64,000 nt of DNA, taken from contig NZ_CP023278.1 in the NCBI RefSeq assembly GCF_002896875.1, forward strand, positions 5,216,501 through 5,280,500, read 5' to 3'. Each line of letters starts with the position of its first letter. Within the stretch, counting starts at the first letter, position 1. The stretch is from Nostoc sp. CENA543. Its GTDB lineage: Bacteria > Cyanobacteriota > Cyanobacteriia > Cyanobacteriales > Nostocaceae. The position numbers and the translations under genes are program-made. Positions 1-9,340 of this stretch are shown piece after piece. Under the pieces are notes generated by a model, which did no database searches, was not told the origin of the DNA, and saw only the letters and a program-made list of their open reading frames with translations.

Positions 1-1719
1 AGTTTGATTATTAATTGGGAGTCTATTTTGTAAATCAGTTTGAGTGAGTAAGATTGGTGTTTGTGTATCTTCTAGAATTAAAGCTATTCTTTCAGTGGGA
101 TAAGCTGGATCTATGGGGACGTAAGCACCACCAGCTTTGAGAATTGCGAGGATTCCAATAACCATTTCCAAGGAACGCTCAACACAAATTCCCACTCGGA
201 TTTCTGGTTTAACTCCTAGTGATTTTAAATAATGAGCTAATTGATTAGCGCGGTGATTTAATTCTTGATAAGTTAAATTTTCTTGTTTATATGTTATTGC
301 TATTGCATTAGGTGTTTTGTCTACCTGTTCTTCAAATAACACATGAAGACATTTGTAATCAAGAGCATCTGATTTTTGATGGTTCTCTAGCTGAATTAAT
401 TGCGCTTCTTCTTCTGCGCTGAGTAATGATAATTCAGCAATCTCTTGTTGTATATTAGCTACTATGTTTGTGAGCAATGTTTGGAAATGCCCAATCATCC
501 GGTTAATAGTTTGCTCATCAAAGCAGCTAATATCGTAAACAATTCTGCCAGAGAATTGAGCAGCAGGATTAATTACTAAAGTCAGAGGGTAATTAGTCTG
601 TTCAAAACAACTAATCAGCTTAACTTCTAAAGTTTTTTGGGTTGCTTGTTTAGAATCTACTGGATAATTTTCAAATACCAAAAGACTATCAAATAGTGAC
701 ATTCCTGGGGGAATATCACTCATTTGTTGAATTTCTGCTAGAGAACAATAAGCATACTGTTCCTGTTCTAAAGCTTGGGTTTGTAATTGTTGGAGATAGG
801 TTAATAATTCTGTCTTGGCTGTAATTTTTAATCGGACTGGTAGGGTATTAATTAATAGCCCTACCATTGCATCTACTTTTTCTAGGGTTGCAGGACGGCC
901 GGATACAGTTGCACCAAAAACTACATCATTTTCCCCACTGTAGCGAGAAATTAATAATCCCCATGCGCCCTGCACTAAATTATTCAAAGTTAAATGGTGC
1001 TGTCTCGCTACAGATTGCAATTTTTCAGTTACCGATGGTGATAATTGAAAATGTTGCTCCTGATATATTCCGCTTTTTATGTTCCTTCCCAATAAACTAG
1101 GAACTTCTAAATCTTGAAGAGTTTTGCGCCAAAAGTTTTTCGCTTGCTCAATATCCTGTTGCTGTAACCACTCAATATATTCTCGATAGGGGCGAACTCC
1201 TGGGAGGCGTAAATCTTCACCTCGCTGATTAGCTTCATACAAAGCTAAGACTTCTTTGAGAACGATTTGCATTGACCAGCCATCAAAAAGAATGTGATGA
1301 TGACTCCAAATAAATTGGTGAGTTTGCTCCCCTAATTGAATGATGGTAAAGCGCATCAGGGGGGCTTGATTAAGAGTAAATCCCTTTTGGCGATCGCTTT
1401 TTAACCACTCTTCTAACTGCTGCTGTTGTTCATCAGGTGCAAAATTCCGCCAGTCCAGCCTCTCCCACGGAAGATCCACCTGCTTACTCACCACTTGCAA
1501 GGGTTTTTCTATCTCTTCCCAATAAAAGGAACTGCGTAACACGGAATGTCTCGCCACAACCTGTTCCCAAGCTGTTTGGAACGCCGGAAAATTCAATTCC
1601 CCAGAGAGTATGCAAACTAATTGCTCAAAATAAACTTCTGACTCTGGTGCATAAAGGGTATGAAACAACATCCCTTGTTGCATAGGTGAAAGTTCATAAA
1701 GGTCTTCGATGTTTTGCAT
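1..1719 (-). CDS. aptB: NRPS, C-A module, partial (aptB-like)
   Basis: This is the N-terminal 573 residues of a nonribosomal peptide synthetase; the gene runs off the left window edge. It opens with a condensation domain (about residues 5-440) whose HHxxxDG motif reads HHILFDG near residue 143, followed by the first part of an adenylation domain starting near residue 460. The ATG at 1717-1719 is preceded by AGAGGTAAT. It lies 124 bases downstream of the two-module NRPS on the same strand. Because that protein ends in an epimerization domain, this C domain would accept a D-configured upstream chain. In anabaenopeptin clusters the protein after AptA/ApnA is the single third module (AptB), which fits. 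The substrate-specifying A-domain core lies outside the window, so the amino acid cannot be read. The NRPS call is certain; the aptB name is inferred from context. Confidence 0.85.
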   Translation of the reverse strand, partial: MQNIEDLYELSPMQQGMLFHTLYAPESEVYFEQLVCILSGELNFPAFQTAWEQVVARHSVLRSSFYWEEIEKPLQVVSKQVDLPWERLDWRNFAPDEQQQQLEEWLKSDRQKGFTLNQAPLMRFTIIQLGEQTHQFIWSHHHILFDGWSMQIVLKEVLALYEANQRGEDLRLPGVRPYREYIEWLQQQDIEQAKNFWRKTLQDLEVPSLLGRNIKSGIYQEQHFQLSPSVTEKLQSVARQHHLTLNNLVQGAWGLLISRYSGENDVVFGATVSGRPATLEKVDAMVGLLINTLPVRLKITAKTELLTYLQQLQTQALEQEQYAYCSLAEIQQMSDIPPGMSLFDSLLVFENYPVDSKQATQKTLEVKLISCFEQTNYPLTLVINPAAQFSGRIVYDISCFDEQTINRMIGHFQTLLTNIVANIQQEIAELSLLSAEEEAQLIQLENHQKSDALDYKCLHVLFEEQVDKTPNAIAITYKQENLTYQELNHRANQLAHYLKSLGVKPEIRVGICVERSLEMVIGILAILKAGGAYVPIDPAYPTERIALILEDTQTPILLTQTDLQNRLPINNQT

Positions 1720-1821
1720 TATTACCTCTGGGTTGGGGACTTATCAATTCAAAATTCAAAATTCAAAATTAAAGAAGGATTGGGGACTGGGGAAAAGTAG
1801 ACAAGGGGGACAAGGGGGAAA

Positions 1822-1846
1822 ACTATTGACTATTGACTGTTGACTA
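1822..1846. repeat. Heptanucleotide tandem repeat (TTGACTA type)
   Basis: Three to four tandem units of the TTGACTA/TTGACTG type lie at the 3' end of the upstream NRPS gene and provide its TAG stop codon on the minus strand. This is the STRR class of repeat known from heterocystous cyanobacteria. Confidence 0.8.
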
Positions 1847-4800
1847 CTTCTTGCTAATTTTGGTGAGAAATTTGTCTAGTTGTTTTTGGTTGAGTTTAGC
1901 GGCGGAAAAATCGGAGGGGGTGTAGCTTTGGTTGTCTTTTGATTGACAGTGAAAGATGAGATTTTTTAGGGCTTCTATGAATTGTGAAGCTAATTTCTCA
2001 ATGGTGTCTCGTTTGTGAATTTTCTCGCTATAACTCCAGGTCATTTCTAGTTTTCCTGCACGAATAAAGCCGCTTATTCCTAACAGGTGAGAGCGTGTAT
2101 TGAGTGGGCTTTGTTCTGATTTGAAAACTTGGGCTGCACCCAAGTTTTCAGATGCTCTCAGCACTTGATCAAATTGACCAAGGTAGTTAAAACTAACTTG
2201 TGCTGGTGGTCGGAAGGCTAATTTTTCGCGGATGGTGGTGTTTGCGTGCAGATATCGCAATACGCCATAACCGATTCCTCGGTTGGGAATTTGTCGTAGT
2301 TGTTCTTTGACTGACTTTAAAGCGTCTCCTAAATTTTCATTGTCTTTGAGTTGTAACCCGACGGGAAATAAGGTGGTAAACCAGCCAATAGTCCGCGACA
2401 AGTCTACATCTTCAAATAAGTCTTCTCTTCCATGTCCTTCTAAATCGATGACTAAAGAATTTTCGCCTGTCCACTGAGCAAAACTCTGTACTAATGCTGT
2501 TAAAAGTACGTCGTTAATTTGTGTGTTGTAGGCAGAAGGTACATCTTGTAATAGGGCGCGGGTTTGTTCTTCAGTCAAAGCCAGTGATACAGATGCAGTA
2601 GCGGCGATGGTGTTATTTTCGTTATCAGATGGATAGTCTACTGGTAAGGGGTTTACAGGGATATCCGATTGATTGAGCCAATAATCCAACTGTTTAACGG
2701 CTTCGGTTTGGGCGTATGATGTTAGGCGATCGCTCCAATATTGCCATGATGTTGTCTTAGCTGGTAGTTTAATCGCCTCACCCCGGCTAATTTGTTGATA
2801 CGCAGTAGCTAAGTCTTCCAGTAAAATCCGCCAGGAAACCCCGTCAACGGCTAAGTGATGGATAATGCAGAGTAAACGACTGGGGCGATCGCTTCCTAAC
2901 TGGAATAAGGCGAATTGTGCGGTTTTTCCGGTGGTTAAATCCAAACTCGCCTGGAGTTCAGCATCTTGAGCTTTGATAGCAGCATCTTGTTCTGCTGGTG
3001 CAAGATCCGATAAATCAAAAATGCTCAGTGGTACAGTTTCCTGGGTGGTGTGAATTTGTTCCCAGGTTTCACCTTGCTGCACAAACCGCAGACGTAAAGC
3101 ATCGTGATGTAATAACAGTTGTTCGATTACCTGCTGTAATAACTTAGGTTGTACGTCTGTTGGTACTTCCAGTAATGCTGACTGGTTAAAGTAATTGGTT
3201 TGGGGTAATTTCTGCTCGAAAAACCACTGTTGAATCGGTGTTAAGCCTACATCACCAGTTACTAATCCCTGTTGGGCGTTGATTTGGCGAGTGATACCCG
3301 CTACAGTAGCTAACTCAGCAATGGTTTGATATTTGAATAGCTGTTTAGCTGCAATTTGGATACCCGCCTGATTAGCTTTAGAAACTAACTGAATACTGAG
3401 AATTGAATCTCCACCCAGTTCAAAATAGTTATCGTGAATGCCAACATTTTCTATTCTGAGAACTTCCGACCAAATCGCTACTAATTTCTCTTCTATGAGT
3501 GTGCGGGGTGCTGCAAATTTATCTTCCGCACTACGAGAAAAGTCAGGTGTTGGTAAAGCACGATAATCTACCTTTTGGTTAGGAGTCATCGGAATACTTT
3601 CCAACAACATAAACGCCGCCGGAATCATGAAATGCGGGAGTTTCTGCTTGAGGAAATCACGCATTTCGTCAATGGTTGGTTTTGGTGCTTGTGGTACAAC
3701 ATAAGCCACAAGCCGCTTTTGTCCGGGAACTTCTTCATGAGCAATTACCACAGCTTGCGACACTTGGGGATGTTGTCTCAATACCGCTTCAATTTCTCCC
3801 AACTCAATGCGAAAGCCGCGAATCTTCACTTGGTTGTCAACTCGTCCCAAGTATTCTAAATTGCCATCTTTCCGCAGTCTGACTAAATCGCCGGTTTTGT
3901 AGAGTTTTAGGGGTTTGGGAGTGGAAAAATCTATGAATTTCTCGGCGGTGAGTTCAGGACGTTGCCAATAACCTCTGGCTAGTCCTGCTCCCCCAATATG
4001 CAGTTCCCCTGGGACTCCTATGGGTACGGGTTGCAGATATTGATCTAAAACATAAAGTTGAGCATTGCTAATTGGTTTACCAATGCTGACGGAGGTTAAT
4101 TCTGGGGTGAGGCGTTCTAGGGTGGTGACGACTGTGGCTTCTGTTGGGCCGTAGCTGTTAAATAATTGGGGTGATGGGGAAATGTGAGCAATACTACTGT
4201 GCCAACGTTGCACTTTTTCTAGTTGGGCTTCTTCACCACCAATAATTACAGTCCTCAAACTGGCGGGAATACGTGAGTCTTGGGGTTGCAGTTCTGTGAC
4301 TAATTGATGCCAATATGCTGTCGGTAAATCCAACACAGTCAACTGTGATGTTTGGCAACACCGCCAAAAGTCATCGCTAGAGTTGAGCATAACTTCGGTG
4401 CGTAAAACTAAGGTTGCACCAACACACAGACAGGGGAAGATTTCTTCAATGGATGTATCAAAGCACACAGATGCAAATTGCAGCACTTTATCTTGAGCAT
4501 TGATACCATACTCTTCAATGGCAGTGAGAACAAAGTTTTGCAATGAACGATGTTCAATCATTACGCCCTTGGGTTTACCCGTAGAGCCAGAGGTATAAAT
4601 AATGTAGGCTAGGTTATCCAGTTGAACATCACTAACTGGGTTAGCTGTGCTGTGGGTGGCGATCGCTTGCCAATCTGTGTCTAAACAAATTGTTTTGCCT
4701 GTGTAACCTGCTAATTTATCTTGGAATCGCGCCTGTGTGAGTACAATACCAAGCTGGGTATCTGTCACAATCTCAGTAATACGTTCTTGGGGATAAGCAG

Positions 4801-7800
4801 GGTCAATAGGAACATAAGCACCACCGGCTTTGAGAATTCCCAGTAAGCCTGCAATCATATCCAAGGAACGCTCAACGCATAGACCTACTAAGGTTTCTGG
4901 CTTCACTCCCAAACTTTGCAGATAGTGGGCGATTTGGTTGGCGCGATCGCTCAATTCGCGGTAAGTTAATTTCTGCCCATCTTGTTCTACAGCTACAGTA
5001 TCGGGTGTTAATTGTACTTGCTGTTCAAATAACTTATAGATACAGTCTTTCTGTGTATATTCCCGATGTTTTTGCGTCCATTCTTCTATTAATTGCTGCT
5101 GAGATGGCGTAACCAGAGGTATTTGCCCAATTTGTTGCTCTGGGTTGGCCAGCATCTCAATGAGTACCTGTTGATACTGCTCTAACATCTCTTGCATGGT
5201 GTCAGCATCAAACAGGTCGCTGTTATATTCCAAAACTAAGGTAATTCCTTTAGCTCCGGTTTTCGCGCCGTGCTGTACGCTTTGTTCAAACCGTGGAATA
5301 ACTAGGAAGTCAATATCAAACTTCGCAGATTTGTTACTCGCTGGTTCATGCAAGAAGAAGTCAAAGCCAGGGAATTTCAAATACGGCTTGGCGGAGTTAT
5401 GGAAACTGAACATCACCTGAAACAAGGGATTATGGCTCAGGTTACGGACTGGTCTAATCGCCTCTACCACCTTATCGAAAGGTACGTCTTCGTTGGCGTA
5501 AGCTTCCATTGTCACTTGGCGCACACGGTCGAGTAATTCCCGCACGGTGGGATTACCTGATACATCGGTGCGTAACACCAAGTTATTGACAATCATCCCC
5601 ATAATCTTCTCGATTTGGTGTATCCGGCGATTCGCAACCGCAGACCCGATAAAAATATCGTCTTGGCCAATGTATCGATGTAACAGGATGATGAAAGCTT
5701 CCAGCATCGTCATAAATAAGGTTGCACCTTCTTGATGACTGAAAACTCTCAGGTCTTCGCACAAATCGACGGGTAATTCCATCCTGACGTGATCGCCATT
5801 ATAAGTTTGTTCTTTAGGACGTGGGCGATCGTAAGGTAATTCCAACAACGGCGGAATCCCTGCTAATTTTTGTTGCCAATAAGCCAACTGGGCTTGAGCT
5901 TCTGGGGTTTTCGCCCATTCACGCTGCCAAGTAGCAAAATCCGCAAACTGGTAACTTAATTCAGGTAGTGGGGAAGGTTTACCCGCCGAGAAAGCTTCAT
6001 ACAGTGCTACCAACTCACCCAAAAAGACGTTAAATGACCAACCATCATGAGCCATGTGATGCTCAACATGGGTCAATATATATTCCTGGTCGCTCAACTG
6101 AAATACAGCCCATTGAACTATAGGTAGTTGTGTCAGGTCTAAGTGTGTGAGAACTTCTGCTTCGACTAACTTTTGTGCTTCTACTTCCCTTTCAGGTTCA
6201 GGAATATCTCGCAGGTCAACGAATCTAAAAGCGGCTCCTGGATGGGGGTGAATTACTTGATATAGGCGACCATTCACTTCCTGATAAGTGGTGCGGAAGA
6301 TTTCATGACGCTTGACAATCTCATCTAAAGAACGTTGTAGTGCTGCAATGTCCAAGACACCTTTAATATCCATCGTGGCTTGGAATTGGTAAGCACTATT
6401 TTCGGGTGCTAATTTATGAACAAAATAGATACGCTCTTGAGAGAAGGAAACTGGTACAAGTCCTTCATGAGAAATGCGTTGGATGACAGGACGTTGCCAT
6501 TGTGATTCTTCCCCGCCTTGGGCTATGAGTTGAGCTACAGCAGCAATGGTAGGATTGGCGAATATCTGAGTAAAGGATATGTGAACTGAGAAAACTTCCC
6601 GCACACGAGACAGCATCTGAGTCACAATCAGAGAATGACCACCCAAACAGAAAAAGTTATCATTGATTCCTACTAGATCCAGTCCCAATAATTCCGCCCA
6701 AATAGAGGCTAACTTCTCTTCAATAGGGTTACGAGGTGCAACAAAAGCTTCTTCCAAATCGGGGCGTGTCCGCGCCGGGGCTGGAAGACTGCGGCGGTCT
6801 ACCTTACCATTTGGGGTCAAAGGTAAGGAATCAAGCATCATCAAAGCTGCTGGAACCATATAGGTAGGCAACTTTTCTTCTAGAAAGTGTTTTACAGTTG
6901 TGGCGCTGACTGCTGATTCTGGCTGAGGAACAATATACCCAACCAACCGCTTATCACCAGGAACATCTTCGCGGACAATTACCACCGCTTGTTGTATATC
7001 TGGGTGTTGATGTAAAACTGCTTCGACTTCGCCTAATTCAATGCGGAAGCCGCGAATCTTCACTTGGTTATCGACTCGCCCGACAAACTCAATATTACCG
7101 TCTGGTAAATAACGAGCTAAATCTCCGGTTTTATATAATCTGGTTTCTCCTACCTCTGGCAACTGATGCAGAATAAATCTTTCTTCAGTCAACTCTGGAC
7201 GGTTGAGGTAGCCTTTGGCTAAACCATCACCACCAATATAAATTTCCCCAGGAGTACCAACGGGAACAGGTTGTAGTTGGGAGTCTAGTATATAGATTTG
7301 TGTATTTGATATTGGGCGACCAATGGGTAAAGTTGTAGCCCCTTCTGGGACATCCTCAACTTGATACCAACAAGAGAACGTTGTATTTTCAGTTGGGCCA
7401 TAAACGTGCAGCAAATGTTGTGGTGCGCCATTCTCCAGCACCGTTTTCACAGACTTGGGATCTACAGCCTCGCCACCAAATAGCAAGTAGCGCAAGTCTT
7501 GAAATGTTTGGGGCGCAATATTAGCTAACTGATTAAATAAAGCCGTAGTTAAAAATAATACGTTAATTTTGTGATCACGGATGTAGGCGGCAAAATCTAG
7601 GGGTGAGAGCAGAACATTCTGCGGAACACCCACTAAGGTCGCACCATGCAGCAATGAACCCCAAATCTCAAAGGTGGCTGCATCGAAGGAAGTGTTCGAG
7701 GCTTGGGCTGTGCGTTCAGCAGAGGTAAACTGCACATAATTGGTGTTGCATACGAGCCGATTTACAGCCCGATGGGGGACAGCAACGCCTTTGGGTGTGC

Positions 7801-8389
7801 CTGTGGAACCGGATGTATAAATTACATAAGCCAGATTTTCTGAGGTGACATCACTATGAGGATGATCTTGGCTTTGAGAATCAATTAATTCTCTATCCGT
7901 ATCTAAACAGACAGTCTTTACATTACTTGCAGCAAATTGACCAACAAACTTTTGCTGAGTTAACAGCAATGGCGTTTGTGAGTCTGACAACATGAAAGAC
8001 AGACGGTTTTGGGGATATGTCGGATCTAATGGTAAATATGCACCACCAGCCTTGAGGATTCCTAAGAGGCCAATGATCATTTCTAAGGAACGCTCAAGAC
8101 AAATCCCGACTAATACTTCTGGTTTTACACCCAAAGATTGTAGATAATGAGCTACTTGGTTAGCTCGGTGATTCAACTGTTGATAGGTAAGTTGTTGACC
8201 TTCAAAGGCGATCGCAATATTATCTGGTGTTTTCTCTACTTGTGCGACAAATAATTCTTGTATGCACAAATGTTGAGGATAATCTACAGATGTATTATTC
8301 CATTCCACCAATATTTGATGTAGTTCTTGTGTTGTTAAATTAGTAAAATTCTCAAGGTTTATAGCAGATTCAGTTAGCATTTCTTCCAT
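1844..8389 (-). CDS. aptA: Two-module NRPS A-PCP-C-A-PCP-E, anabaenopeptin AptA/ApnA type
   Basis: A 2181-residue nonribosomal peptide synthetase. Domain order: A1 (about 45-535), carrier domain with Ser in GGHS (583-586), condensation domain (640-1085) with EHHMAHDG at 776-783, A2 (1115-1610), carrier domain with Ser in GGDS (1659-1662), and a terminal epimerization domain (1715-2130, HHLAVDG at 1844-1850, NYLGQFD near the end). It starts directly with an A domain, as a starter module does. Read by eye against GrsA, the specificity residues are D-A-F-F-L-G-V-T-F-K for A1 (branched aliphatic, Ile-like) and D-T-E-D-I-G-S-V-V-K for A2 (compatible with Lys). Exocyclic residue plus D-Lys with a ureido link is the anabaenopeptin pattern, and AptA/ApnA has exactly this layout. 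The EHHxxHDG form of the C motif is associated with ureido-forming C domains. NRPS certain; product class likely; residue predictions are inference. Confidence 0.9.
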   Translation of the reverse strand: MEEMLTESAINLENFTNLTTQELHQILVEWNNTSVDYPQHLCIQELFVAQVEKTPDNIAIAFEGQQLTYQQLNHRANQVAHYLQSLGVKPEVLVGICLERSLEMIIGLLGILKAGGAYLPLDPTYPQNRLSFMLSDSQTPLLLTQQKFVGQFAASNVKTVCLDTDRELIDSQSQDHPHSDVTSENLAYVIYTSGSTGTPKGVAVPHRAVNRLVCNTNYVQFTSAERTAQASNTSFDAATFEIWGSLLHGATLVGVPQNVLLSPLDFAAYIRDHKINVLFLTTALFNQLANIAPQTFQDLRYLLFGGEAVDPKSVKTVLENGAPQHLLHVYGPTENTTFSCWYQVEDVPEGATTLPIGRPISNTQIYILDSQLQPVPVGTPGEIYIGGDGLAKGYLNRPELTEERFILHQLPEVGETRLYKTGDLARYLPDGNIEFVGRVDNQVKIRGFRIELGEVEAVLHQHPDIQQAVVIVREDVPGDKRLVGYIVPQPESAVSATTVKHFLEEKLPTYMVPAALMMLDSLPLTPNGKVDRRSLPAPARTRPDLEEAFVAPRNPIEEKLASIWAELLGLDLVGINDNFFCLGGHSLIVTQMLSRVREVFSVHISFTQIFANPTIAAVAQLIAQGGEESQWQRPVIQRISHEGLVPVSFSQERIYFVHKLAPENSAYQFQATMDIKGVLDIAALQRSLDEIVKRHEIFRTTYQEVNGRLYQVIHPHPGAAFRFVDLRDIPEPEREVEAQKLVEAEVLTHLDLTQLPIVQWAVFQLSDQEYILTHVEHHMAHDGWSFNVFLGELVALYEAFSAGKPSPLPELSYQFADFATWQREWAKTPEAQAQLAYWQQKLAGIPPLLELPYDRPRPKEQTYNGDHVRMELPVDLCEDLRVFSHQEGATLFMTMLEAFIILLHRYIGQDDIFIGSAVANRRIHQIEKIMGMIVNNLVLRTDVSGNPTVRELLDRVRQVTMEAYANEDVPFDKVVEAIRPVRNLSHNPLFQVMFSFHNSAKPYLKFPGFDFFLHEPASNKSAKFDIDFLVIPRFEQSVQHGAKTGAKGITLVLEYNSDLFDADTMQEMLEQYQQVLIEMLANPEQQIGQIPLVTPSQQQLIEEWTQKHREYTQKDCIYKLFEQQVQLTPDTVAVEQDGQKLTYRELSDRANQIAHYLQSLGVKPETLVGLCVERSLDMIAGLLGILKAGGAYVPIDPAYPQERITEIVTDTQLGIVLTQARFQDKLAGYTGKTICLDTDWQAIATHSTANPVSDVQLDNLAYIIYTSGSTGKPKGVMIEHRSLQNFVLTAIEEYGINAQDKVLQFASVCFDTSIEEIFPCLCVGATLVLRTEVMLNSSDDFWRCCQTSQLTVLDLPTAYWHQLVTELQPQDSRIPASLRTVIIGGEEAQLEKVQRWHSSIAHISPSPQLFNSYGPTEATVVTTLERLTPELTSVSIGKPISNAQLYVLDQYLQPVPIGVPGELHIGGAGLARGYWQRPELTAEKFIDFSTPKPLKLYKTGDLVRLRKDGNLEYLGRVDNQVKIRGFRIELGEIEAVLRQHPQVSQAVVIAHEEVPGQKRLVAYVVPQAPKPTIDEMRDFLKQKLPHFMIPAAFMLLESIPMTPNQKVDYRALPTPDFSRSAEDKFAAPRTLIEEKLVAIWSEVLRIENVGIHDNYFELGGDSILSIQLVSKANQAGIQIAAKQLFKYQTIAELATVAGITRQINAQQGLVTGDVGLTPIQQWFFEQKLPQTNYFNQSALLEVPTDVQPKLLQQVIEQLLLHHDALRLRFVQQGETWEQIHTTQETVPLSIFDLSDLAPAEQDAAIKAQDAELQASLDLTTGKTAQFALFQLGSDRPSRLLCIIHHLAVDGVSWRILLEDLATAYQQISRGEAIKLPAKTTSWQYWSDRLTSYAQTEAVKQLDYWLNQSDIPVNPLPVDYPSDNENNTIAATASVSLALTEEQTRALLQDVPSAYNTQINDVLLTALVQSFAQWTGENSLVIDLEGHGREDLFEDVDLSRTIGWFTTLFPVGLQLKDNENLGDALKSVKEQLRQIPNRGIGYGVLRYLHANTTIREKLAFRPPAQVSFNYLGQFDQVLRASENLGAAQVFKSEQSPLNTRSHLLGISGFIRAGKLEMTWSYSEKIHKRDTIEKLASQFIEALKNLIFHCQSKDNQSYTPSDFSAAKLNQKQLDKFLTKISKK

Positions 8390-8757
8390 GATTTTTGTAT
8401 AAAAAAATAAAAAATAGCAGCAATCAATATATACGAGTTTATTGTTCAGGATTATGATTTTGGTGAATACATTTAATTTACATTCATCTATTTATATTAT
8501 TAAAAAGTTTTTTTAACTTGGAAAACAACGTCGAAAAAAATGCGATCGCCAACAAATTGAAACTCAAATACTACGGAAATGGCCTTTGAGAGATTAATCT
8601 AATGACATCAAACTCAGAGGCCATTTTGGAGTTTGGCAAGACTGCGTATGATTTCGCACTTACGGTATACAATTTTGTATTTAACCCGATTCCAAACTTA
8701 TAAAAACAACTATTTAGCGGCATTTATGCTCAAATGTCACCAAATTTAACAGTGCAA
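8390..8757. other. Gene-free stretch upstream of the NRPS operon
   Basis: AT-rich leader region, probably containing the NRPS promoter. An imperfect hairpin at 8578-8625 pairs 13 bases (AATGGCCTTTGAG with CTCAGAGGCCATT) with one wobble. It is not followed by a clear T-run on either strand, so a terminator role is uncertain. One GCGATCGC palindrome lies near 8543. No conserved short gene was seen. Confidence 0.4.
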
Positions 8758-9156
8758 TTATTCTTCGACAATTTCCACTGTCCTTGGCTCTTCTACAGAT
8801 TCGCTATTGGTCGTAGTGTCTGCATTGAGATGATCTTGCAGTTTGATTTTTAGCTCATCTGAAATTGGTAAATCTTGAATTTCTTTAAGCAACAATCTTA
8901 ATGAATCGGTTTTTTTCCGTTCTGAATAGACACCCTTGAGAATGGCTTCTAGACCAATTCCTGAAAGGCTATCTCCTACAAGTCCTGTTAGACCGAGTAG
9001 ACCAATACCGCCAAGGATGCCAAAAGGCCCGCCTGCTGATGTGAGAGCAGCAACAATTGCTGCATTACTACCTGCTGATGAAATTGCTAAGACTAACAGA
9101 ACTATGCCAGGAAGACCTAATCCTGCTACTTTCTTAATGATGTCGTCGGTGTTCAT
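8758..9156 (-). CDS. Small glycine-rich membrane protein, unknown function
   Basis: A 132-residue protein starting at the ATG at 9154-9156, which has AGGAG eight bases upstream; a longer frame exists but lacks this support. Residues about 10-65 form two hydrophobic, Gly/Ala-rich segments with spaced glycines (for example GPFGILGGIGLLGLTGLVG), a glycine-zipper-like pattern that favours membrane insertion or helix packing. The C-terminal half is charged and helical (KLKDHL-type surface) and ends in an acidic tail. I do not recognise the family with certainty; similar short proteins occur in Nostoc genomes. It lies between hphCD and the NRPS on the same strand, so it could be co-transcribed with the peptide genes, but nothing in the sequence ties it to peptide synthesis. 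Confidence 0.65.
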   Translation of the reverse strand: MNTDDIIKKVAGLGLPGIVLLVLAISSAGSNAAIVAALTSAGGPFGILGGIGLLGLTGLVGDSLSGIGLEAILKGVYSERKKTDSLRLLLKEIQDLPISDELKIKLQDHLNADTTTNSESVEEPRTVEIVEE

Positions 9157-9340
9157 GAACTTGACTCCTGATTTTTTTGGTACAAACTTTTTCACTGGTA
9201 CGAGATTCGAGTCTTTCATATAAATTAAAAAACTAATCTCAGAGTCTAGACTAAGCGATATTACAGTCACTTCCACTCAGATAAAGCTAAATTTTTAACA
9301 TTTTCCTCCTGATTCATTCGTAATCTACTTAGTGTCGTGT

